A model generated the notes under the pieces. The model saw only the letters and a program-made list of their open reading frames with translations. It did no database searches and was not told where the DNA came from. The position numbers and the translations under genes were made by a program. Of a stretch of DNA of 64,000 bases, positions 1 through 9,697 are shown piece after piece. Every line of letters starts with the position of its first letter. Position 1 is the stretch's first letter. The DNA is taken from positions 32,659,339-32,723,338 of the forward strand of contig OU015532.1 of assembly GCA_907165065.1 (NCBI GenBank), read 5' to 3'. This stretch comes from Caprimulgus europaeus (Eukaryota > Chordata > Aves > Caprimulgiformes > Caprimulgidae).

Positions 1-193
1 AATGCTTAACTGTCATTACTCTGAAGTCTGATTTTTACCTCTGTTATTTCACAGGGGAAGATTCTATGTTCATATCCTTCTAAAATCAAGTTTTCATAAA
101 GACTTCTGACACCCATACTTTACATATTTTGCCACCTCTGGATTAGTTTCAATCTGCTTTGCAACTGGCTTTTTTGGAAAAGTCATCATCCTA

Positions 194-414
194 ATGGCCA
201 TTAGGAAAAAGTTCTTTGTCCAGAGGGAGGTGGAGCACTGGAACAGGCTCCCCAGGGAGGTGGTCATGGCACCAAGCCTGACAATATTCAAAGCATTTGG
301 ACAACGCCCTCAGACACATGGTCTGAATCTTGGGATTGTCCTATGCCAGGGCAAGAGTTAGGCTCGATGATTCTTGTGGGTCCCTTCGAACTCACAACAT
401 TCTTTGATTCTATG
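194..414 (+). mobile_element. CR1 LINE, 5'-truncated 3' end (type A)
   Basis: This is the 3' terminus of a chicken-repeat-1 type LINE. The sequence runs from the end of ORF2 (GAGCACTGGAACAGGCTCCC, encoding the HWNRLP stretch at the ORF2 C-terminus) through the short 3' UTR. It ends in the octamer-like tail ATTCTTTGATTCTATG, where CR1 elements usually end in repeats of an 8-bp unit rather than poly-A. Only about 220 bp remain, so the copy is strongly 5'-truncated, as most CR1 copies are. The UTR words (TCGATGATTCTTGTGGGTCC) match the same 3'-end type as the copy at 48229-49380. No target-site duplication is obvious. It has no coding capacity. Confidence 0.92.
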
Positions 415-519
415 TCCTTTCCTAAGTTGAACCTGATGTAGCAACAAAACCAGCAGCAGCTGTTTTAGGTTCAAGATGCTTTAAATAAGGGGAGGATATG
501 TACATCTGGGACTGACTCA

Positions 520-531
520 CCACTAGGTGGC
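520..531 (+). promoter_or_regulatory. CTCF-like core motif
   Basis: CCACTAGGTGGC fits the 12-base core of the vertebrate CTCF consensus (CCASYAGRKGGC) at every position, though the following bases (TAA) fit less well. Motifs this short occur by chance, so binding is not established. It lies about 30 bp before the (ATTTTT)n array. Confidence 0.35.
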
Positions 532-560
532 TAATTTTTTGAAAGATTTTGCATGATATT

Positions 561-665
561 ATTTTTATTTTTATTTTTATTTTTATTTTTATTTTTATTT
601 TTATTTTTATTTTTATTTTTATTTTTATTTTTATTTTTATTTTTATTTTTATTTTTATTTTTATT
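561..665 (+). repeat. (ATTTTT)n hexanucleotide microsatellite
   Basis: About 17.5 uninterrupted copies of ATTTTT span 105 bp with no imperfect unit. On the minus strand it reads (AAAAAT)n. Such A-rich arrays can grow from a poly-A tail, but no processed gene copy or SINE is visible beside it. Complete purity suggests recent expansion and probable length polymorphism. Confidence 0.97.
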
Positions 666-1426
666 GTGCTGTGGAAACAATATATTGCTATTTTTTGATG
701 AGAAAATTATCTTAAGAAAAGATCAAATTTAGAAAGATTTATAAATCAGTAAGAAAGGATCTATCTGGCCAAAGTGCTGTTTCAAAATATCTTCCTAACA
801 TAGAAATTAAAGAAAAATAATTGTATTGTAATTACATTTGGAGGCAATTGCAAATTAGGACAGACTGTAAACCTGAGAAAAGACCGAAAGAAATTGCGCT
901 AGTTTGTTTGTTTGTTTTTCAAAAAAGATCATGAAAACCTGTTATTTCAGGTGTAACTGCTGAATCCACACACTGTACTTCACTCAGATAAGGAGATTTG
1001 GGATATGTAAGCTCCATAGTATGGAGCAAAGTAAAGATATCTCCAAATTAGCAACCTCCAAGCTAGACAGAAGCAGTAGAGCAGTGTGACTATGGCACAT
1101 CACATGAATTGGTTGGCTTTTCTGAGAGGTTAACCATTTCTAACCTGAAGTTAACTTGCTCCAAAGTTAGGACTTGCTAATTGTTTAGGATTGGAGATAA
1201 CCTCATTATTTTAAGCACCTTCTCTTAAGCCACACAAATGGACCAGAAAAAATATAAAATAGTGAAGAATGGCACATTTACTTCCTAAAGATTTTGAGAA
1301 GGCTTACAGACTTAATGCAACCACTATAAAGCAATTTTCAGTTTTGAAGTGGGGGATTTTGCAGTGACAGTGATTTATTGCAGATCATCATTGTATAACT
1401 TGAAGATTTTCTTGTAACCTCACTAC

Positions 1427-1431
1427 TGTAC
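1427..1431. repeat. Target-site duplication, 5' copy
   Basis: TGTAC directly precedes the solo LTR and is repeated exactly after it at 2014-2018. Confidence 0.8.
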
Positions 1432-2013
1432 TGCCCTAGTTTTTCTAGGATAGAGTTAATTTTCTTCTTAGTAGGTAGAAAGCACTGTGCTTTGGTTTCA
1501 GTGTGGGTTTTGTTATGAGAACAATGTTGAAAAGGTACAAGGACATGGTGTTCAGGTAGTTTGCAAGTGCAGAGGACTGTGAGGGGAAAGTGTAGTAATT
1601 AGCAAAACCCAGAACTGACAGTTGGATGTGCCAATGAGATATTCCATATCATATCACGTCATGTTCAGTGTATTAACTATGGTTGACTGGAAAGCAGGGG
1701 GGTTTGCTCGGGCTCACTCTTCTGGGATTGCAGTTACAGGTTCAGGGTTCCTTTTTCACTCCTCTGGGATTGTTATCGGTGGTTGGTCAGCAATTGTACT
1801 GTGCATCACTCATTTTTATATATATAAAATTATTATCATTACTATTTTAATTTTATTTTACATTATTATTAAATTGTGCTTATCTCAACCTACAAATCTC
1901 CTTACCTTTACCCCTTCAATTTCCTCCCCTATTCTCTGGATGGGGGGGCGGGGGGAAGAGGGGGTGTGAGTGGCTGTGTGGTGTTTGGCTGCCAGCCAGG
2001 TTAAACTACCACA
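1432..2013 (+). mobile_element. Solo LTR of an avian endogenous retrovirus (ERVL-like)
   Basis: This 582-bp element starts with TG and ends with CA, and both ends are flanked by an identical 5-bp TGTAC duplication. The body matches an LTR I recognise from neoavian genomes: a 5' block with GGATAGAGTTAATTTTCTTC, a promoter-like centre with CACGTCATGTTCAGTGTATT, a downstream block with CAATTGTACTGTGCATCACT, an AT-rich stretch with an ATTAAA polyadenylation-like signal (1868-1873), and a G-rich 3' end. A 5-bp duplication fits class III (ERVL) elements better than the 4 bp usual for ERV1 or 6 bp for ERVK. No internal gag, pol or env sequence remains, so this is most likely a recombination-derived solo LTR fossil. 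The 115-codon frame inside it is incidental. The subfamily name is not assignable without a search. Confidence 0.85.
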
Positions 2014-2018
2014 TGTAC
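2014..2018. repeat. Target-site duplication, 3' copy
   Basis: TGTAC directly follows the terminal CA of the solo LTR and matches 1427-1431 exactly. Confidence 0.8.
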
Positions 2019-2897
2019 AAATAGATTTTTGCCTTTGTGCATCTTGTTATGCATAACACAGAAAGGCAATCCTGTCAGTACTAAACAAGAGCAGTGTTTT
2101 GTAGGAAAAGCAGTAAGCTAGTTTGTGGTATATGGAGATGGTCAAGTGCAGAATTATCAATAGATCTGCACTCCTTACCTGAGAAGAGAGGTGAAACTGA
2201 GGAAGGGCTGACATTGGAAATGTAGCAATATCAGTGCATGATTTTTACAAGTATGCAAAAAAACCTCAATGACTGAGGATAGATCTACAGATCTGAAAAT
2301 TAGCTCAGTTTGGGGAAGATCTGAAAAAATTACTTCATTTTTTCAAGAAAGCCAGTACCTTCCCACCTTAAATAAATAATCCAGTTTCCCAATATGGGAG
2401 ATCTGAGGATAAGTAAGGGAAGAACTATGATACAGAAACCAATAGCACATAAGAATAGCACAGAAGACATCATCCCTAGTACATTGTGTTAGAAAATCAG
2501 TTAATGTACACTGCAGCAGAAAGCAAAGAATTTAGTATCAAATTAGAATCTGAGAAATAGACTTCTCCTTTAGCCTTGCCATTTATCTGGACTGGGTATT
2601 TCACTTCAAAGAAGAATGCTGCATCTTGATTGCATATGCCTTTATTCAGATATCCAAGACTAGAGTATTAGATTTTGAAATTATGATAAATACTTCTATT
2701 ATAGTCTTATTTAGAATTTTCTGACATAATGCTCTGACTTTTTGTCATTGATGAAACCTTCATGCCAGTTTTGACTAAAAAAAATCAGGATTTTACTAAT
2801 CAAGGATTCTATACCTAAATAACTCATTAGATGTCCCCCAAACCAGTGTGATTGTATGTAGTTAAAGGTCCCAAAATTTGAGTGAATTTTTATGCGG

Positions 2898-2912
2898 CCA
2901 CTAGATGGTGCC
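2898..2912 (+). promoter_or_regulatory. CTCF-like motif
   Basis: CCACTAGATGGTGCC fits the CTCF consensus CCASYAGRKGGCRS except for T in place of the C after GG. It is preceded by GCGG, giving a GC-rich edge in an AT-rich neighbourhood. It has the same orientation as the motif at 520-531. Occupancy cannot be judged from sequence. Confidence 0.4.
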
Positions 2913-3526
2913 ACAAGTATTTTTATATGACTCAGGAAACAAAGTTCCGGGGAAAAACAAAACAAAGACACAATGCTGCTTCATGAAGCAAGGGTGGTTT
3001 TAGATGTTATTTTTAATCTTCTCCATCCTGCCACTTCTCTCTACCACTTCAATTAGTGCTGTTCACTCTTCTGTGCATTGGGTAAGTGTATACACTTCAG
3101 AGGGATCCTCACAACAACGCCAGTTCAGTTTAGCATGAGATCAATAGCTTTCTGCTTCTCATCGTAAATTTCTCAGAGCTAATTTCTCTAATATCTTCAG
3201 ATATGTTGAGAAATAAACAAGGTTGTAAATTTACTTACTGCTTATCATTACTCAATAATTAGTATGGTTTGTTTACACTCAAGTCAGCCAGCGTTGGCTA
3301 CCACACAGCACTCGGCTGTGTAAGGCAGCAAGTCTCCTGGGGGTCATATATCCTCTTGGATTTTGCACCAGAGTAAGATGAACTATTCTATGAGTTGGGT
3401 AGTCAGTGCTTTTAAGAAAATAAGTCTGGTGGGGTTTTTTTCTGACCTCAGGCAATTGTGGGAAAGTACAGAAGAGCTATGGCATTGGAATGACTCAGTA
3501 TGTGCTCACATTACGCAGCAATCACA

Positions 3527-3541
3527 CTACTAGGTGGTGAG
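3527..3541 (+). promoter_or_regulatory. Weak CTCF-like motif
   Basis: CTACTAGGTGGTGAG resembles the CTCF core (CCACTAGGTGGCG) with two mismatches in the core. It is weaker than the two upstream sites and is listed because all three share an orientation within 3.1 kb. Confidence 0.2.
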
Positions 3542-5604
3542 TTGTACTGAGTTGTCATGTATGTTCCTTTCAGATCCATTAGTTTGAACTCAAATCATTA
3601 CACATTTAAAGAAAGGGGCTATACTTTTGCATGGCACTTAAGACTGACCACAGCTTATTGACATATTACAAGATGGAGATGGGATTTGCATATGGTGGCA
3701 ATACTCAAAGTATGTTTAGAGTTAATTCTGCAGGGGAGAAAGATTTCTAGCTATTTAGCTCACTTTCAAAGTTGACATTTTATTGCTTATTGTTAGTGTC
3801 CATGAGACGTTCTAACACCTGACATCCAGCATTGGCTTGAGACTACTTCAGAAGTTTTATGCTTTCATTACTGATCGACATTTCAGTTTGAAAGTGTTGT
3901 TTGTTTTTTTCTATGCAAATTCTGGCTTTATATGCTTACTTTGGATAATGACCAGGGAAGTCAGTGAAGCTATAAACAGAGGAAAGCAAAAGTGATCAGT
4001 CAGGTAAATTGCTGAATATCAAAAAGGCCAAAGCAATAAAGTGTAGCACTGTAATTCGTAGAGTATGTGAGCCATTAAAAGTCATGCAGGTTCAGCTTTT
4101 GATCAAGATTTATTGGAGAAAAAAAAATCAACTAGAACTTGATTATTTTTTCCTGACAAACAGAAGATAGAGAAGATAATAAAGTAGTATAAATTTACTG
4201 TGTTCTAAAAGACTTCATGGTATCAGGCTGTTCACTTGCTGCTCTCCATCAGACTTGGTCAAGGCTGAAGTTTTATGGAAGACCTTCTCTGTGCTATATG
4301 AAAGTGATGAAGGTAGTGATTCATCTAATACCATTATTTCTAGCCCCATCCCAATACATGCTCACATGACTTTGCCATAAGAAGTGCTTTTTGTTGGATT
4401 ATTTTGACTGATGATTAAAACCAGATATATTTCCTCCCAATATCTCAGCAATCCTCAATTTAAGCAGTTACATACAATTTGTATATTAATTCAGTTACAT
4501 ATATTGAATTTAGATAATAGAATTCTATTTCACCCAGTGATGTACAAATAGGGAGCATAAGGCATTCCTTGTTTAGAAGGCCTTACTGTCTAAGACAAGA
4601 CAGTCTACTCTTCCATCAGGAACAGTAGAGTTTAACTGTGGAGAATGGGCCACACCATCAGATTACACTTTTCTAGCAGATATAGCTAGGTGCAAATTTA
4701 GGTATTGTGTCTTAGGGAGAAGACAGAATAGTAATAAAGGAAGTGAGAGCATATTTGCAGGAGATAAATGTAGTCACAGTTCTCATCTGTATGAAACATA
4801 AGGAAGCTGCACTTTTCCCAGTGAATTATAGAACTGTAGACGTATAAGACGCACCAGGAGCCTACAGTTTCCATCCTCTGCTTTGTAAATATTTGATTGG
4901 GCATTTTCATTAAGTATAAGTGATAATTACTTGGGGTTTAAAAATATGGACAAAGGAGAGCTGTTTGCTGGAGCAGAGAAAAAAATTGTCAGTTGAAAGC
5001 TGTGGAGAATTCTATCAACAATAATTCAGAGACTATTAGTAACAGAAGGCAAAGCTGAAATGGTCCTACATACAGAAACTAGAGAACCAGAGCATTAAAA
5101 CTGTATGAGCAGGCATAAAATTAATTTATATATATTTAGTTAATCAGAGGTATTCTTCTTCCTTAACTCCTGCTCTATCACTAATGGCAGTGCGGCATTG
5201 GTCGTACTCCCCAAACTTTGAGGTGACTACTGATGCAAGGATGTTTGTCCAAACATTTTGAAAATTCTTCTTTCCAAAACAGTCCTCCAGTTTAATCGGC
5301 TGTGTCTTTATGTCATATCAGGAATGTGAAATAAATGGGCAAGTGTCAGTAAATTAGAAAGAATATTCATCCTTTAGTGACTGACTGCTGTTAATTCGTT
5401 TGCAGTGCTGGCTGATAAGTCTTAAGAGTATGAAGAAGACAATCTTCTATTATATCTATGCAAAATATTTGCATTTGTTTGTATTTTCAAGGTTTGGGAA
5501 AACATGGAAAGGAAGTACCAATTCTTTTACTAGTAACCCAAAACCCAAATTTGGTTTTGGTAGCAGAATCTCTACAACTCTCTTTTAGACAGACTTAGGA
5601 AGAT

Positions 5605-5903
5605 GGCAGCTGCTCCCCTCAGCCTTTTCCTTGAAGCTGAACAAATCCAGTTCCTTCAGCTCCATGTCAAAGAGCATATGTTGCATCTTTTCTTATCATC
5701 TCGTTGCCCCTCCAGAAGTCTTTCCCCACTTTGCCTGTATGTCTTTGTTCTGAGGTCTCAGCCTGGACTAGGTACACCAGAAGTGGTCTCCAGTGTACCA
5801 AGCAAGCAGCCACTTCCCTGGGCCTGTTGGCTGTGGTCCATGTATGTGCCTGGTACATAGTCAGCCTCATCGCCACAAGAGCGCACTGCTGACTTGCATT
5901 CAA
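5605..5903 (-). mobile_element. Old, diverged CR1 LINE fragment (ORF2 C-terminal region)
   Basis: Read on the minus strand, this encodes diverged stretches of the CR1 ORF2 C-terminus. NASQQCALVAM corresponds to the family's NMSQQCALVA block. Further downstream, in another frame, LFDMELKELDLFSFKEKA corresponds to [18 protein letters not shown]. On the plus strand the order of landmarks (gaagctgaacaaatccag, then ggtacaccagaagtggtctcc, then gccacaagagcgcactgctg) follows the CR1 consensus in reverse. Homologous pieces sit in different frames and there is no 3' tail, so this is a dead internal fragment. It looks far more diverged than the other CR1 copies in the window, which suggests greater age. 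Confidence 0.8.
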
Positions 5904-7429
5904 CAAAAATCAGCAAAATGATCCATTGAGATCCCCTTGGTTTGATCAGAGCTATGACTTCAGATAAGCAGAAAAGTCTCCAGGGAAATGCTTATATTTT
6001 AGCCAAACCTTTCCTCACTGCAGCTGCCGATGCAGCTGTGCATCAAAACAGGTATTAGCTACTTGTTTGTGTGACAGTGACTGTTCAGACTCCATGCAGA
6101 AAACGGGAGCTGTAAATCAAGCCTGATGAACAGTTTGAGGGACAGAGCTCTTGGAACAGGCATATTTTAATTTTGGCAAACCAAAAATATTTTCAGGCGT
6201 CAAACTTTTTAAAAGTGCTTTTAGGGTGGTCTGGAGATTTCCTGGGTTTTTTGCATGTAGGGGCAGAAAGTTGATTTTCTCGCTAACATTACAATATACT
6301 GTAGCTTAATACACACTGGTATCTTAGTAGAAGGCCAAAGTCCAAAAGAAGCATCCTATGGCCAAGGCTTGAGTCAGCTCTCTTGGCTAGAAACCATAAC
6401 ATTCCCCATTTCCTCTGGGCCTTCCATTTGTGGTGTCATACAAAGTGTGGTTTTTTTGCAAATCACTGCCTTTTTAGAAAGTCAACCCTAAAGAGAGACA
6501 GAAAATTAATCTGAACAGATTTTCACTTCACCAGAGGTTATAATGGTGATAAAAATAGATGTTAAATTCAAAAGCTATGAATCTAGAAATTGAAGGTCCA
6601 CTTTTGTTAAAGGAATTTAACTCGGTTGGTGGGTAACTCTACATTTGCTTTATTGACAACTCAGAGTTGGGCCATCATCTCGGTGAGTGGTAAAGGCATT
6701 GCAAAAATCAAGCTCCCTATATATACTAAATTTAACATTATACAATAGGTATTCTTTTCAAAGTTCTTGGTGTTTCCCCACAAACCCTTAGTTCCAAATT
6801 TCTCATTAAATTAAAATTCTATAAAAGTCCAAAGTGGTCTTCAAACACACCTGATTCTTCTCATCTTGTTTCAGAACTGTCTCTTCAGAAGTTGCGGCCC
6901 ACTGGTCCCACTCTGGTCACTGTGTTCACTTATCTTCTTGCATAATCTTCCTGTCTGCTCACCTTTGCAATTCTAAGAAAAACTTACATAATGACATTTA
7001 ACTTATGTCCATTTAAAAATGTGTGATCTTTTGCAATTCCCTTCCTCCAAGTTATTCACTTATCCTCTATAATTGCTATGGCTCTAAATTCTATTATTCT
7101 TGTTGATTGCACCGGATGGGGCTTAAACCAACCATGGAGAGGGCTATACAAAGGACAAAGTGAGAACCAGAATGGTTGCATGTTTTATGAGAATTATTAT
7201 TATTATTCTGTTATTTCATAGCACCTGTTTCTAATTTTTCATCTTAACCATAATACTTCTATTAATCATTTTACCTATAAGCATTTTCTTAGAGAATCTT
7301 TCCCTTTTACAACTTTAAACTCCTGGTCTACTGAAATGTTTCAAATACTCAGATTTGATGCAAACTATTCTCACTACAAACTGGCTGGTACCCACAGGAT
7401 ACTGTCCTGGGGGGACTGACCTCTGAGTG

Positions 7430-7449
7430 AGGGTTAAAATTTTAACCCT
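7430..7449. repeat. Perfect 20-bp palindrome with GGGTTAA/TTAACCC arms
   Basis: AGGGTTAAAA is followed immediately by its exact reverse complement TTTTAACCCT with no spacer. The arms contain a partial match to the vertebrate telomere word (GGGTTA), but there is no tandem array. It could form a cruciform or be a dimeric protein site. No function is inferred. Confidence 0.7.
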
Positions 7450-7567
7450 AGATAGGGCTATTAAGATTCAGCCATGTGTGACATACTGAAAAGGTCTACA
7501 CAAACAGAACCTCTTGCCCAACATAACATCCAACTCCCCATCCTACATTTACTGTCAGTCATGTCTG

Positions 7568-7606
7568 TGATTTTTTTCTCTTTTTTTTTTTCTTTTTTTT
7601 TTTTTC
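7568..7606 (+). repeat. T-rich pyrimidine tract ending in CAG
   Basis: A run of T with scattered C covers nearly 40 bp and ends TTTCAG. This looks like a 3' splice site, but the sequence that follows stays open only briefly and shows no exon. I treat it as simple sequence. Confidence 0.6.
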
Positions 7607-9680
7607 AGTGAATCCAACCATGTTTTACAAATTTTCATCCTGCTGGCAATAATGTGCCAGCTCTTTTTAGGACAAATACGTTATTTTGATTAGTCTGATA
7701 CTATTCTAGAAATGTTGCTTTCTCCTGAGGCATAATGTACTCTTGTTTATCTCAAGTGTTAAAAATGCCTGAGCAGCCTTTGGCCCCTTCAAAGCCCTTG
7801 TTTTACGGCATCTTACTGAGCTTCGTTAGAAAATTTAGAGAGTCAGGAAAGTATGTCTCAGGCTGCCATCTTCACACTTGTTACTTCCTCTCTCTGAGCT
7901 GTTTGTTCTACATCCAGTCTTACATGTTTTTCATCAGCTGGCAACAAAAATATGCATTTTTTTTACCATCATATAAATCTATTCAACTCCTAGATTGTTC
8001 TGGATAATTTATCAAATATCTGTCTGTATATGCATTTTATTCCTGATCTTTGTCACACAAGCAGCTAGACCAAAAATTGTTTGTTTATTTCTAAATGATC
8101 TCAGGAATTAAAACCACTTTAAAATAACTACTTCCCAGATTACCACCTATTAACTCTGTACTTAAACAGAGGGAATGTTGCAAAAGTATTTCTGCATTTT
8201 GATATTATGGTTTAGCAAAAATTGCAGTAATAGTAAATAGATTGTTTTGATGTCCAATTCCTCATAATAACACAAATTATGTAACAGTATGCAAATGATC
8301 TTGATAAGCAAGCTACCTCATTTTGAACTCCCCTTATCTTCCCTTTCCAATGCAGATTGCCTTCCCACTAATTGCTTTCCAACACCACTCATGTATAACC
8401 CATTTCATACAGCACAGCCTTCTCTAATCTGAAAATTTCACTTCTCTTGTAACTTTATTATCCAAACAAAACATTTCTGTCAGAGATTTCTCCCCAATGA
8501 GAAGCATATGCAAAACCTTTGCCATAGATGCTTGAAGGAAAATTTAAAACACAAAAGCCTACAAACTCTAATCTAGTTATATGAGACAGACATCATAGTT
8601 CTATGTATCACTCCATTCCCAGCCTTGGTTGGGACAAGTTGCTGAAGAAGAGGTTATTCAGGAAGATCCAGCAAGCAAAGTCTGACACCAACAATGAGTA
8701 GCTCAGCAGCAAGCAGCATGAGTTGGTGCAAGAGCAGATATGCTGCCTCTTATCACCGGTATCTTGGGGATAAGTCTAGAATGTATGCATTCTTTCATAG
8801 AGTGCTTCTCTACTGCTGATATTATAAAGGTGTGAGTAGCAGTTTTAGGATTTTGATGAAAAACAGTGGCACAAATACTCAGCACATGCATTCAGCGAAA
8901 CTTCATTAGGAATGGGAGGAAAGACGTGGGAGTAAGCAGGTTTGGGATGACTGTGGTTAAGCAGGATAAAGAGTGGAGTAAATTAAATCAATAGCTGAGA
9001 TGATGAAAGGCTGCACAAAACAGAGAGTAAGAGTAGCACTGTCACAAAGTCAAGAACATTTATAGTTTGAATGAGCCTTGGAAGACCACGACTGGGTACC
9101 GAATCACTTTATTCATGTGTGCACATTCCTAGCAAAGTCATAAAACCATCATAACGCAGCATCAACCTTCTAATTTACAGTTATTTTGGTAGCTGATGTC
9201 AGTGCAGCACATGCATAAGTGAAGATCTTAATTCAAAATAGAATTGCAATCATATTGTACCACACTATCGATTTTAAATTGATGGAAATCAAAGAAACAT
9301 TTTTGGTTACTATATTACTACATTGCATATGCTTCTCATATTTGACTCCTTAACATTCATAGCTCTGCCACTCTTTTCTTCTGTACTTTTATTATCTTAC
9401 TGCATGTCACAACTACATCATAATACTGCAGAGGGCACTAATGGTGCATATGAACAGCTGTTGAGCAAATTTCATCTGCATGAAATTAGGGCAGCGGATG
9501 TCTGCAAGGGTGTATTTATTCATTCACTAGTGTCAGACCTATTTGGTCTATTGATGTTAAGATCACACCTGGCCAAATAACCTTAGTTATAAAGAAAGTA
9601 GAAATAAAATAAGATTCAAGTAATCAAGTAGTTCAAACTTCTTGTATGTTTTGAACTTATGAAAAGAACATGGCAGAGGC

Positions 9681-9697
9681 AAAAAAAAAAAAAAAAA
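9681..9697 (+). repeat. Poly-A run (A17)
   Basis: Seventeen A in a row lie in AT-rich surroundings. No SINE or processed-gene body is recognisable upstream. Confidence 0.9.

Larger units (their letters stand above)
415..1426. other. AT-rich sequence without a gene
   Basis: Apart from the hexamer array and a CTCF-like motif listed separately, this stretch is unique AT-rich sequence. A short (GTTT)n run sits near 903-918. I see no exon-like frame or further repeat family. Confidence 0.6.
2019..5604. other. Unique AT-rich sequence without a gene
   Basis: No recognised gene or repeat is present except two CTCF-like motifs (listed separately). The longest frames here are under 90 codons and show no recognisable domain. 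Confidence 0.6.

Noticed and set aside
1622-1969. 115-codon plus-strand frame
   Set aside because: It lies wholly within the solo LTR. It is incidental.
7568-7640. Apparent splice acceptor after a long T tract
   Set aside because: The tract is simple sequence and no open or GC-shifted exon follows.
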